Positions 23,302-36,000 of a DNA stretch of 64,000 nucleotides are shown piece by piece. Source of the stretch: Epichloe hybrida (taxonomy: Eukaryota; Ascomycota; Sordariomycetes; Hypocreales; Clavicipitaceae). The notes beneath the pieces are model-generated. The model saw only the letters and a program-made list of their open reading frames with translations, did no database searches and was not told where the DNA came from. A program made the translations under genes and the position numbers. Location of the stretch: NCBI GenBank assembly GCA_019022495.1, contig JAFEKR010000003.1:3286001-3350000 (forward strand), in the 5' to 3' direction. Numbering within the stretch: position 1 is the first letter of the stretch; the number at the start of each line of letters is the position of its first letter.

Positions 23302-23364
23302 TCACACCTCACACCTCACACCTCACACCTCACACCTCACACCTCACACTTCACACTTCACACT
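23302..23364. repeat. 7-bp tandem repeat, nine units of TCACACC/T
   Basis: Six perfect TCACACC units followed by three TCACACT units; the change is a single C-to-T in the last three copies. Confidence 0.95.
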
Positions 23365-23396
23365 AATTATTCTTTGATAGGTCCCTCTATTCATAC

Positions 23397-24197
23397 TCAC
23401 TTCGCACTCCTTTCAACCAATCCATTACAAGTCATCACCCGGTCCACCGCGCCCGCTCCCACCTCATTCAACCGTTTATTCTCCCTATGACGGCAATATA
23501 GAGGATGCACGTCTTCGCGCCTGGATCCCCATTGAATGCCCCGCGGCCCCATAGTCCGGCCCAGACAAGTCGCATCGTCGCCTGAGGGACATGAGGAGAA
23601 TGCAGTGTAAGCCTTTGATAGTTCGTGGGGAATAATCTCGAGATCCAGGCCGGGAAGCTGGCCGTTGTTATTGGCTGGACAGGCTTCGTGGCAGTTGCCG
23701 ACGACATAGAGTTCTTCTTGGGTGGCGGATTGGCCGAAGCCGATGTCCTTGTTGGCTGATATGACGACAGCTCCGTTGGGGTCCTCGGTAAGATAGCTCT
23801 TGTGATTCCGTCGTATACTTTGGCAGGTTGAGGATGCTGGCACTGACGAGAGGGAGGTGGTCTTGGTGGGTTCCTGTGCATTGAGTATTTCACCGTGTTG
23901 TCTGCGGCATGGAAGCAATCGAGGCTCGCAAAGTATGTGAATAGTGCAGTGAGGGCATCCAACTTGTTGTCTCGGCAGCCGCAGACGAGATTGCAGCGCC
24001 GGTTTATGAAATGTCAATGTGTCCGGATGGAAACAAATCCGGCATTCACAGAGCGAATTGAATGATACATGGCCATACATTGGTGAATCATGTAGAGCCA
24101 GCCTTCTCTCAATTGCATGCAAGTCTTGGAGCGCCGTAATCACCGGCGCCTCCAGAAGAGCCCCGAGGACAATTGGAGATGGTATCCAAGGTGTCAA
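23397..24197 (-). CDS. possible hypothetical protein gene, exon structure unresolved
   Basis: A 266-codon frame on the minus strand. Its C-terminal half (NGAVVISANKDIGFGQS, LYVVGNCHEACPA, GLDLEIIPHELSKAY, CPSGDDATC) has the look of a Cys-containing secreted or extracellular fungal protein. An overlapping frame (23962-23468) gives a better N-terminal half, with CNLVCGCRDNKLDAL and FASLDCFHAADN. The true gene may therefore splice from one frame to the other near 23.85 kb, but I could not find a convincing intron, nor a signal peptide upstream. No family was identified. It could also be a decayed gene. Confidence 0.3.
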   Translation of the reverse strand: MTPWIPSPIVLGALLEAPVITALQDLHAIERRLALHDSPMYGHVSFNSLCECRICFHPDTLTFHKPALQSRLRLPRQQVGCPHCTIHILCEPRLLPCRRQHGEILNAQEPTKTTSLSSVPASSTCQSIRRNHKSYLTEDPNGAVVISANKDIGFGQSATQEELYVVGNCHEACPANNNGQLPGLDLEIIPHELSKAYTAFSSCPSGDDATCLGRTMGPRGIQWGSRREDVHPLYCRHRENKRLNEVGAGAVDRVMTCNGLVERSAK

Positions 24198-24761
24198 TCA
24201 CACCCGAACGATGATTCAACCTGGCCGGCTAAGACATTCACGAGGGAATTCCGAAACGGCACAAGTACACAAGCCCATCTTCCCCCTCGGCATCATCAGA
24301 GAGGATCCTGATGCTAACACGGTCCACGCAACGCGCGTCGTTGGAGCTCGGCAGTACGCAAGGTTGCAGTTCCGGCATTATGTCGCAAGGAGCACCGTTT
24401 CTTGGCAATCGTCAATTAATTGGTTCACAGGCCAGATTATGTATCAGTAAATTGAAACAAAGTAGAAAGGACTGAAAGTTTCGAATTTTCGTGTCGTTCA
24501 AAGATGAGTCAGCCGGCGGCCATCTCGAAATTCTGGCCGAGTTTTTGCGCCCTCAAACTCGGCCCCAGGCTGACTAGCCCAAAATTGTACCGACCCAAAC
24601 GCCGCCCAACAATGCCGAGTAAGTAGATTGAGTCATAATATTGCCATCTTTTCCTCATGTTCATGCTCCTCCATTTTTATTCTCTTTTAGGAAGTCTTTT
24701 CCCTCTTCTTTTCTTTTCCATTTTGAGGCAGGCTTGCTTCGTTCCCGCTGCGACCCGGCGG

Positions 24762-26667
24762 TTAAACAATGAGAAAATTCACCTCAGGATTCTTCAGTGT
24801 CTGCACCCAACTCTTCGTCCCCTTGCGCTTATTATCCAAATCCCAGATTACCTGAAGTGCTTCCATGGCCGTGTACAAGAAGCCCCACGGACATGATACG
24901 ACCAGTCGCTGTAGTCTGTCCATAACCCAGTCCCTCCTGGCGCGACCATGAGCCTCTGCTCCGGCGATGAAGGTCGGCCACGTGGTCGCTTTGAAGTTGG
25001 GGTCTTCGTCGGGGATGCTTGATAGATGCTCGAAGATTTCGCGGCTCAGCTGCTCTGCCACCTCATCATGATTTTTCATCTTACTCAATGACGGAATTGC
25101 CTGTAAGATGTAGAGACATGCTGCAAGCCGGTGTGCAGATCCCGCATGGATTCTGCTCTGTATGGGGGCATCTTGCAGATACGGAATATTGCGCACGTCG
25201 TTGGCCCAGCCGTTGATATCAAAGGACTGGGCTTCCTGGATGAGGGCCAGGCCGGCATCTCGGATCTTTTCCTGCGAGGCAGCATCAGAATGCACATTGG
25301 ACAACTGAGAGGCCGAGTGCAGTATGGTGAGGATTTCGGGTGGGCAGCATAAGTAGCTGTTTGCTGCGGCCCGTTGAAGAATTGAAGGAATCTGAGCCGG
25401 CTGAAAATAGGATTGGGTATCAAATGAGGCAGCGGGCATGAAAGCCGATGCCAAGATGAAGTATCTTTGAACGAGTTATGAGTGAGTGAACCCGTCCTGG
25501 AGTGTATCGAATCAAGGGGGAGAGGTCAGCACTCACATGAAACAGTCGGACAACATGTAGTCTCGCAAGGCCGAGTCCGCCACCATGGTCGGCTGTAACA
25601 GAGACATGATGCGGCTGGCTCCCTCAAGATGGGCCTTCCACCCGTGCTTCCCCGACTCGATGAGCTCCACGTTGATGAAGAAAAGGGCTGCAGCGAGAAC
25701 GACGTCGCCGCCTGTCGTATCGATGTTCTCCACTGCTCCCCGCATCAGGGTCAATGCCTTTGTTTTGGCGATCAGGGCGTCTTTCAGAGCGCGACGAGAC
25801 GCCTGTTCAATACCCGCAGTCAAATCATGGTCCACGTCCTTGGGCTGGTACGCCAGAGGGGCTCGGACAAGATTCGACATGTGTGCCGCCGAGGCAGCGA
25901 CGATTATGTGTTGCAAAAGAGGGTGGGCTCTCGTCAGGGGGAGCAACCCCCGAAACGGGTTCCGGTCTGGAAGATCATGAGAGACCAGGTCTTTGCAGAC
26001 TCTAGTAGTGACTATATATACAGGTATATCAACAATTCGTCAGCAGCATATTCGTTGACCTCGGCGCGGGCGTTACACTGTTTGAAGGGGCAAGGGAGCA
26101 GGGTGTCAGTCTGACCCATGACCTACAATAAGATAGATAATGCCGATGTCCGTACTGCATGTCCTGATATAACGGGTCTGCCAAGGCCCAAGGGCTGCTA
26201 ATGGAAAACTCGGACGACGTCGACGACGGGGAGCGCACCACGAGCTGCACATCTCCATCCTGTTGCGTTCCATCGTGACGCAGAGCCTCCACGTCAGTGG
26301 GCTGGGGGGATGTAGACGGCGTAACACTTGGTAGGAATTCCAGTCTCGTAGGTGTGGTCACTGACAAATTCTCCGGTGTCTCTGGCATAGACCCTGTCAC
26401 CGACCCAGCGTCAGAGGCAGAGGCAGAGGCAGAGGCAGCAGCACCGGCGGCGGCACCGGCGGCGGCATCCAAGGGTGCACTCGACGTTCTCCCAGCAAGC
26501 TTGCCACGACTGGCGACAGAGCCGGTCCATCGAAACAGTTTCCCATATCCCAGACATTCCTTGCCCGCGTTGACACACTTGTTGCAGTGGGGGTAGGAGC
26601 GGTCACATCGGAGCCGTTGGCGGCGACAATTGTGGCAGGGCTTAGTGGGCGGGTTGAGAGCGCTCAT
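24762..26667 (-). CDS. Zn2Cys6 transcription factor with fungal-specific TF domain (PF11951-like)
   Basis: Exons 26667-26127, 26011-25537 and 25464-24762 join exactly (1719 nt, 572 residues) across introns of 115 bp (GTAGGT...TATATAG) and 72 bp (GTGAGT...TTCAAAG). Residues 11-38 form a perfect C-x2-C-x6-C-x6-C-x2-C-x6-C binuclear zinc cluster starting CHNCRRQRLRCD. An Ala/Gly/Ser low-complexity linker follows (about 68-92), then a Ser/Thr/Pro-rich segment. The regulatory domain starts near DPLYQDMQYGHRHYLSYF, with HDLPDRNPFRGLLPL, HPLLQHIIVAASAAHMSNL and HGWKAHLEGASRIMSL, the typical layout of the fungal_trans_2 family. It should be a nuclear DNA-binding regulator; targets cannot be read from sequence. 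The start ATG lies just before the zinc cluster, as usual. The upstream region has poly-C and CA/CG tracts. Confidence 0.9.
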
Positions 26668-27969
26668 GGTTAGGACATCGGGACATTAGGACAGAACTCG
26701 ACGACGAATCTCATTTCCTGTTTCCTGGATCCGGTAATTCCAAGTCACTCGAGCCTGGCGGCCCCGTCTGGACTGCGAGGACTGCGTGGACTGCGTGCAT
26801 AGTACGGGCCCAGTGACGGGGGAGGTGTTTGACAAGGAGGGGGAAAGGGGAAACGCTGCTGGGTTTTGCCCGGATTTTTCTTCCCTTTCTTTCTGTCTTC
26901 TGTCCTGTCCCGAGTCCGAGGCGAAAGCGAAGGGGGTATCACAAAGTCGTTGACCTGTAGTTGGCGCTAAGCCGCATGCGGCAGCCAAGACGCATTTTCT
27001 CTCTCATCGGCCCCGTGGTATTACGCGCACCGTCTTTGATTGGCTCCAGGCAGATCTGGCCCCCCCCCCCCCAATCCTCGTTCTCTCATCAGTCGAGCTC
27101 GCTGACTCACTCACCATCTCCTATCACACACACACACACACGCGCGCGTCCTCAGGACCAATTCCGAGCTCGAACAGAAAGTCAAGAATGCGAAGCGTGG
27201 CATCCCGTCCTCGCAGGGAGTCAAGCACGAGGAGCTCCACGTCGCCATCGACATCAAGCCTGGCCCAAAGTTCTCCTTGTCTTGGGGACGGACACTCCGC
27301 TAATCCGCCCGCCGACGATGGGTTGTTTGATAATGTCTACTGGCCTGGCCAGTTGGCGGTGGGAGATGCAGGCTTTGCCCTCTTGATTGTCGACGAGTGG
27401 TACAGTACGAATCCCAAGGGCGGCAGAAAGGGACCGCAGTGGAATTACAAGGTACCCGATGTGAAGGGCGAAAAAACGGAAACTAAAAGGGCCACCTTGC
27501 TTTGATATTTAGAATTGCTAGAGGTAAATCCCATTCAACGCAAGAGGCGGCCGGAAACTGCGCAACAGAGCAAATGACTAGCTGTAGATATCGGCCGGAT
27601 ATTTTTGATGATCATTCGGCGCATTCATATGCACAGTCATCTGCCTGTGGGGGCAGGGTCTATCTGCCTGAGGCATTACCTGGATCGTATCCCCACAAGT
27701 AACCCCAACTAAAAAGACAGGATAAAGAAGAAAAAAAGAAAGAAGAAAACGACCTTACTTGATATCAAAGTGGTTATAGGCCACGAAAAGCCACCGACTT
27801 GATCCCGGTCAGCAAGACAGGGGGCCATGTGTGCCACAAACAGAGATCCGCCGTCCGAACCGCGTATGACCGCGAGACTCGGGCTCGGATGCTGCGTCAG
27901 ACTCGGGATCCGACGGCAGCTCACCCCCTATGGAAGAAAGACAGCCCGCCTATCGCCTACAACCCCCAA
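26668..27969. other. promoter region of the Zn2Cys6 gene and spacer to the nested transposons
   Basis: Contains a 13-C run (27060-27072) and a CA/CG tract. A + strand stretch around 27180-27500 reads partly like protein (for example DDGLFDNVYWPGQL and VGDAGFALLIVDEWY), but no single frame holds and I recognise no family; it may be a gene relic. Normal GC to the TIR at 27970. Confidence 0.4.
27125..27148. repeat. microsatellite (CA)8(CG)4
   Basis: Uninterrupted CA dinucleotides followed by CG dinucleotides in the spacer upstream of the Zn2Cys6 gene. Confidence 0.9.
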
Positions 27970-28003
27970 GGGTCTGATCCACGAGCCGGTGCAAACTTTG
28001 CAC
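27970..28003 (+). repeat. left 34-bp TIR of the outer transposon
   Basis: Exact inverse of 41169-41202. The inner 15 bases, GTGCAAACTTTGCAC, are palindromic around a central C. Confidence 0.95.
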
Positions 28004-31000
28004 TGACATTACAGGGTACAAATTATATGTGGAGTTATATAGGGCGCTTACTTTATACTATCGCGGCCTACTTCTATGGCTTTTTTTCACTGCCTTTATA
28101 TAAGGGGCCTATTATAATAGTAAATCTTCCCTTCTATAGCTTTAATATAATAGAATTATTTTATTTTACTAGTAAATATTATATAATTTTAATATGTATT
28201 ATAACTATATCCTAAAGCACTTAGTTATAGGTATCTAAATTCTCCTAAATTTACTAGACTAATAATTAAACCCTTTTCTTACTTAAATTACTTCTTAAAG
28301 CTTACTATAAGTATTAGCTTAATAGTAATAAGATTAGTATTATCTAAGATATCCTTAAAGGCTTTATTCCTATGCTTATAAGGAGATTCCTAAGATATTA
28401 GTAATCTTTAAATACTATTAAGAACTAATATAAGTAGCTTAAGGGTATTTAGCATACTTTTTATACTATAAAGAAGAAAACTAGTATAATATATAATAAA
28501 TAAAATAGGTAGCTTTATATAAGTAAGTAAATTACTAATTTTATTATCTAAATATATAGAAAGTTTAGTAAATATATTATAATAAAGCCTCTTATTATAA
28601 ATAAATCTATTATAAGAGAGAAGTAAGTAAAGGTCTTCTTAGAAGACTATAAAGCTAGTAATATAGTTATTAAAGCCTAAGATACTAAAAGCTTTACTAC
28701 TACTAAAAGGGTATAAGAAAAGTTATTAGAAAATAGCTTTAATAACTTTAAAGATAATAAAAATAAGACTTAAAGAGAAGATACTAATATATAATGCCCT
28801 AGTAATAAGGCTTATAATTTTCTTAAGCTCCTAAATAAAGAAAATTCCCTTAAAGATAATTAGTAGTATTAAAGTTAGTTTTAAACTAATATTATAGAGT
28901 AAAGCACTAATAATATAGCTACTTCCTTAATACTAAACCTATAGAGCTCTTAAATAAGCTTTACTAGGGCTATACTTACTAGATTATAGCTAAATTTATT
29001 ACTATAAAGTGTATAGAAGTATTAGGCTATAGTATAGGTAAAAGAGCTCTTAGAGGTAGTATCTTATATCCTTAGGCCTTAAATATAAGGCTTAAAGAGG
29101 TATATTATTACCTAAAGAGCTATAGGGGCTAATAATATTAAGAAAGTAATTAAGGACTATTAATTATATAGTAAAGAGTTTAGGATAAGCATAATTATTA
29201 GAGTTATATTATAGTTAAAGTAAGATTAACTAAATTCTCTAATTTAGAACTTATTATTATTAAAAGAGGTAAAGAAAGCGTAAATTAAGTTAAATTTTAG
29301 TGTTAATACTATTTACTAGTAAAAGCAAGGCTTTTTATTAAGGTCTATAAGCTATGTATATTTATTACTTTTTAACCTATAATATTATTATTATATTAGT
29401 TAGAATTTTATTAATAATGCTATTAAATTTATTAAATACATATCTTTTTATTTATATTACTACTTTACTAAAGCCTCTAAAGCTACTATACTATCTTTTT
29501 CTAAACTTTATAGCTTATAAGGCCTATAAGAAGTAATAATACCTATATAGTAACTATTTTAAGCGCTTTATGCTTATCTCTAGGTAATAATTCTATCTCT
29601 TTTACTTTAAAGTTATATAGCTCCTTTCCCTATAACTTAATAAAGTTAGAGAGGGCTATAATAGTATAGATTATCTTAATTTATATAAGAAAATTATACT
29701 TAGTAGCACTATAGTAAATTATCTTTTACTTTTACTTATATTACCTAAAATAACACTTTATAACCGCTTATAATTATATATACTAGAAGTTAAAGAGCTT
29801 TTTCTTATTATTAAGGTACTTATAAGCTTCTCTCTAGTCTTATAAATAATATTAAACCCTTAAAAACAGTATAATAAGGCTATAATATAAGCTAAATCCT
29901 ATATTACTAAGATAAAATTAGCCTTAAAGGATTATAAAGGACTTTAAGAATACTATCTATAATAAGGTACTATTATTAATAAACCCTTTAGTGCTTACTA
30001 GTATATAGAGAAATAATTCCTTAAAGCTTATAGTTACTAGTATATTTTATAAGATATTATTCTTCCTTAATTAGTATCTTTACTACTAATTTAGTGAAAT
30101 AAATGCTAGTATATATGTGCTATTAATAGCACTAATTACACTATTAAATTAAAGGAACTTCTTATTTAGCTCTATAAATAGTAAGACTAACTATAGCTTT
30201 AGCTAATAAATAAAGACTATATATAAATACCTTATTAGATTAATAAGCTTATAAAAAATTTAAGATACTAATACTTAGGATAGTAAAAATTAAGACCCTA
30301 TATTCCTCTATAGCTTATTATATATATAAATCTATAAGAAAACTATTACCTTTTACTTAATTAATTAATATTATAAAGAGCTTACTAAGGCATTAATATA
30401 AAGCTAGTTATAAAGCTAAAGGAAGATCTCCCTTAGTATTTAATAGAGGATTTTAAATTCCTTTTTTAATATAAATTAAAGAATATATTCATAGAGCTCT
30501 TATAATGCTATTAGCAATGCCTAGGCACCTCTAAGGCTAAGGGTCTAATCTATAAGCTAGTGTAAACTTTACACTAATATTATAGGGTATAAATTATATA
30601 TAGAGTTATATAGGGCGCTTACTTTATACTATTATAGCTTACTTCTATGGCTTTTTTTCACTACCTTTATATAAGGGGCTTATTATAATAGTAAATCTTC
30701 CCCTATATAGCTTTAATATAATAGAATTATTTTATTTTACTAGTAAATATTATATAATTTTAATATATATTATAACTATATCCTAAAGCACCTAGTTATA
30801 GGTATCTAAATCCTCCTAAATTTACTAAACTAATAATTAAACCCTTTTCTTACTTAAATTACTCCTTAAAGCTTACTATAAGCATTAGCTTAATAGTAAT
30901 AAGATTAATATTATTTAAGATATCCTTAAAGGCTTTATTCCTATGCTTATAAGAAGATTCCTAAGATATTAGTAGTCTTTAAATACTATTAAGAACTAAT

Positions 31001-31252
31001 ATAAGTAGCTTAAGGGTATTTAGCATGCTTTTTACGCTATAGAGAAGAAAACTAGTATAATATATAATAAATAAAATAGGTAGCTTTATATAAGTAAGTA
31101 AACCGCTAATTTTATTATCTAAATATATAGAAGGTTTAGTAAATATATTATAATAAAGCCTCTTATTATAAATAAATCTATTATAAGAGAGAAGTAAGTA
31201 AAGGTCTTTTTAGGAGACTATAAAGCTAGTAATATAGTTATTAAAGCCTAAG

Positions 31253-31469
31253 TGTTATGGACTAGCCCCTAGGCTACTGCGATAGGGCGTTAATATAGTA
31301 TTAAGAGACTTAAGGAGAAAGGAGGAAGGGTAAGAGGCTATCCCTAGTAATGCCCCTTATACCCCTTAGGCTACTTATATAAGCCTCCTTTCCTTACCTT
31401 AATTACTTTTACTACTTCTCTCTTTAACTACTATATAGATAATACTTAGGTAAAGCCTAAGCCCTTATA
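31253..31469 (-). repeat. LTR of retrotransposon 2 (3' LTR in element sense)
   Basis: 217 bp, TGTTATGG...CCCTTATA on the + strand; same length as 38122-38338. Confidence 0.92.
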
Positions 31470-33879
31470 TATACCCTTACTTAGGCATGTCTAATAAGTC
31501 CCCTTTTTATAATAGTCCTATAAATTATCCTATAGGTAATTAATCCTATTCCTTACTTATTATTATAAGGTGCGTAATATATTTACCTTACTAGCTATTA
31601 CGTAGTAATAGTAACTGCCTTACTTCTATGCCTTAGTTTTATAGTGTGTGTAATGCATTTACCTTACTAACCTATTATTTATTATAGTCTTTAGCCTTAC
31701 CCTTACTAGTTTATTAATTACCTAATATAAGTTTAAAACCATATATAAATATCTTACTTAGTTTCTTTTTATATCTTACCTTCCCTTATATAACACTATC
31801 CCTTTACTATTATAATTCTATTATACCTTCCTCTTTATCCTATTAGAATCTCCTTCTTAAATAATTATTCTCTTATTAGAATATACCTTATAATCTATCT
31901 AACTCTCCTTTACCCCTAGCTAGTCTTACTATGCCTTTAGCCTATTTTATTAGTAAGTTTCTTATAAAGGGTAACTTAAATAATAATTAATATACTACTC
32001 CCTAATTAGTTTAATACCCTTATAGGCTATATATAAAATAAGCCTTTACTACTAGTATTCTAGACTATTATTTACCTAAATCTAGAGAATTATGCCCTTT
32101 ATATTAGAAGTAATACCTTTTCTATATATAGTACACTAGGCTTTTATTTACTAACCCTTATCTTTATTATACACTAAAGGATATTAAGGTAAAGATTACT
32201 ATAAGTATATATATTATTAAACCTAGAGTCCTTAAAACTTTAGGTATAAAAAAGAAAATACCTATACTATCCTAAAGGTTTTATTACCTTATTAGTTAGT
32301 AAAACTCTCTCCTTACCTAGGCTTAGTTTAATCTAGCTCCTATATAGTTAGCTCTTAGGGCATCCCTTATTACTAATACTACTATAATAAATATAACTAG
32401 TCTTAAAGTCACCCCTTTTATTAGCGCTAGCCCTTTAGCTAGCTATAGTATAGCTTATTTTATATAGTAAGCTATAAGCGTTTTATTCTAATAAAACTAG
32501 TAAGTTATTAGTAAACTAACTATAATATATAAAGAGATATATAAGTAGTCTTTTATATTTCTCTAAGCTTTAATACCTTATTACTAGGATAAAATCTAGT
32601 AATATATTTAAATTACTAGGTTAAGCAATAAATCTCCTTCTTATTACTACTAGTAACTATTATACCTCCCTTTTATAATAGGTTTAACTTATAATTATAT
32701 TCCTAGAGCCTTAGGAGCTAGCTATCCCCTAGCTAGAAATAATACTCCTCCCCCTCTTAGTTATCCTTCTCTTACTTACTACTTACTTACTAAGTCTTTT
32801 ATTATACCCCTTTCTATATATACTCCTTATACTAACCTTATTTACACTATCTAGGTCCTAGGTTATGCCTAAGGTAAATAAGGTAAATAACTTATTATAC
32901 TATAACTATTACCTAGTAATAATAATACTATAGCTATAGTAGCTATAGTATAACTCTAGATAAAGGTAGCGCGCCCTTATTTATTCTCTTCTAGTAATTT
33001 AGGTAATAACTTAATAGATAATTATCCTTATTAAGTAGTAGTAGTAAAATATAGTAATTTAGTGCCTTAGGTACTTATTAAAGTCTTTATAGGTATATAA
33101 GTCTTTTAAAATTAATTTAGTTTATTATTATATTATATATCTCCTTATTTTACCTTAAACTTATTAAGGGCCTATATCTATGCTATATTCTCTAATAGTT
33201 CCTATATAAGCTATATATAACTTACTTACTTAATAAGTATATTATATCTTTTGCCCTAGCCTAAGGCATTCTAAGCCACTAGGATTTGCTTAACCTAATA
33301 TTTCTTAATAAGTTTATTATTACCTTCTATAAGGACTTATTCTAGTTCTAGATAGGAGTCCTAGAGCTTTTAACTAGGGAGAGGGTTCTCTATAGTGTAT
33401 TTAATAAGATTTACGTAAAATACTAGGTAAATATCTCTTAGGATATTAAGCTATACTATAAGTAATATTAGGACTTCTATAACTATATACTTTACTATTA
33501 CCTAATTAAGTTTTTATAAGGGGTAGTTAGTTTTAATATTTTTAAGTAAAAGCTATACCTTATCTTTAACCTAAAACTATTTTACTAGCTAATATAAAGC
33601 AAATATAATATCTTACTGCCTTTATTATATATAGGCTATTATAGCTTACACTAGATAAGTACCCTCCTAGAGGTGCTTAAAAAACCATATTACTTACCCC
33701 TTTAGTGTTATTATAGAAGTAAATATATCTAGTAATGCCTAGACTAGCTCTAGGTTATAGCTATATAGTAGCTTATTTAAGCTAACTCCTATTATAGAAA
33801 ATAGCCTATTATTAATTATAAGCTAGTAAGTAGCTAGATATTCTAGCTAGTTAAACTATAAGAAAGAGACTATAATATA

Positions 33880-36000
33880 TAGTATTACCTATACCTCTTA
33901 GTTTACTTACTTTATATTACTATTAGTCTATAGGTAGTATAATGTAAAAAGTAACTAATTAATCCTAACTAAAGAGCATAATATTATCTAAAACTTTCCT
34001 AACTAATCTAAACTATAATCTATAATAATTAATTAAGGAAACCCCCTAAACTACTACTAAACTATTTTAAACCTCTTTATATATTCCTTAGCTCCTATAG
34101 AAGTTATAGCCTTAAGCTAAATAAATTTAAAGAGTTAATCTATAATAACCATTAGGTATTATAGCTTTTCTAGGGATAGTGCTAGTAAGTTTATTATAAA
34201 GTTAATAAAGATCTATAACTAAAACTAGTTAAGGATAGGTAAAGGCTTTAGTAAGCCTTAGCGTTACTAATAGCTTTTATAACTACTATAGTAGTAATAG
34301 TTATAAATAAACCTAGTAATATCTTATAATATCCTATCCTAGTAAAACTACTATTATAAGATTTAGAACATGGTATTATAGCCTAGGTGCCTTACTACTA
34401 GTAAATTATAGCATTATTATATTAGGGTTATTATAAGAGGCTCTTATACTAGGACTTAGGTATAGCCCCTAAACTAGAGCGCCCTATAAGTGCTTATAAA
34501 ATAATCTACTACTTACTCTCTTATAAGTACCTTAATAGGAAACCTTTAGGCCCTTTCCTAGATAGCCCTTAATTAGATACTATACGTAAGGTCTAAGATA
34601 ATAGCCTAGTCCTATAAGGTCTAAAGGTATTTAGTAGTAAAGAGAACCTTACTAGCTAGTAGTAATGCTATACTACTATTATCCTGCTATTTATCTAGTA
34701 TTAGTAAGAGCTATATAATAGTAATAGGTTATAGAATATATTCTATCCTAAAGGTTACCCCTTCCTAGTCTTATTCCCTTTAAGAAAGAGTATTAAGCTA
34801 CTATACCTATATACTAGGTTTATACTAGAGGTGAAAATTAAATAGTATAAGTATGTTTACCTATTAAGCTTACTACTTTAATATTAACTAAGGAGTTATA
34901 AAGTACTCTAGGTTCTTATAGTTTATATAGATTATAAATAGACTAGAAACACCCTATAGCTTAGCTAACTATGCCTTAAGGTATAAGATAATAGCTAATA
35001 ATTCCTTATTATAAATTATATAGTTCTTTTATAAGGTTATAAGGCTAGTAAAGTAGTAAGTAACTAGGTATATAATACTATCCTAGCCTTACTAGAAAAG
35101 GTATCCTTTAATGGCTATTCCTAAATAATTAGCTTTTACTACTATAGGGAGATCTAGGTCCTATTATACTAGTACTAGGTATATAATAAAGGTATCTTTT
35201 AGCCTATTAAAGGTATTATTCTCTTTAAGTCCTTATTAAAAAGGGATATTTCTCTTAGTTAATTATATTAGCAGTGCTACTAGTTCTAAAAAGTTACTAA
35301 TAAAGTTATAGTAAAAGTTAGTAAACCCTAGGAAGCTATAGACCCCCTAAAGTTTTATTAGGGCTACTTACTCCCTAATAGCTATAACCTTTACTAGGTT
35401 TAGATAAATAAAATAACCTACTATAATAATATATCCTAGGTATTAAACCTCCTTTACTGTAAACATAGACTTATTAAGGTCTAAGTATAAACCTATATCC
35501 CTTAGGTAGCCTAATATTAACTAGACCTTAGCTATATAGTCTTTCCTTAATCCCCCTAAGTAAACTAAGATATTATCTAAGTACACTATAATAAAGTCCC
35601 CTAATATATCCCCTAAGGACTTATTAATATAATATTAGAATATTACTAGTGCGCTAGCTAGGCTAAAGGGGTAAACTAGCTACTTAAATAGCCTAAACCT
35701 AGTTTAAAATACTATTAGGTGCTCCTAGCCCTTAGTAATCTATAGCTTATAAAATACTATATAAATATTTACCTTTATAAACTAATATACCTAGGATAAG
35801 GAATAGAGTATCTCCTTAATTAATAGGAGAGAATAGTAATCCTATACTATTATCTTATTAAGAGCGTAGTAATTTATATAAAAACGCTAACCTCTATTAG
35901 CCTTTTTAATAAGGAGAACTAGAGCTATAGCTAATAAGAAGCTAGTATAAATCTAACCCTAATTTATTAAGTCTATAATCTAGCGCCTAACCTCTAGAAG
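33880..36000 (-). pseudogene. pol remnant of retrotransposon 2 (RT, RNase H region, integrase core)
   Basis: RT catalytic motif YLDN at 35572-35583 (YLDD expected), integrase core around 34.25-33.9 kb with the recognisable LSTLYYPQTNSN (STxYHPQTDGxxER expected). The frame is open between RIP stops only. Limits approximate. Confidence 0.7.

Noticed and set aside
23302..23364. Regular short repeats considered as a CRISPR-like array
   Set aside because: A pure 7-bp tandem repeat with no spacers, in a fungal genome.
27180..27505. Possible gene start upstream of the transposon nest
   Set aside because: Protein-like stretches change frame without splice sites; noted as a possible relic only.
29354..29536. 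60-codon hydrophobic frame, repeated almost identically at 39016-39198
   Set aside because: Both lie in the two copies of the RIP-mutated transposon; hydrophobicity follows from T-rich codons, not from a small membrane protein.
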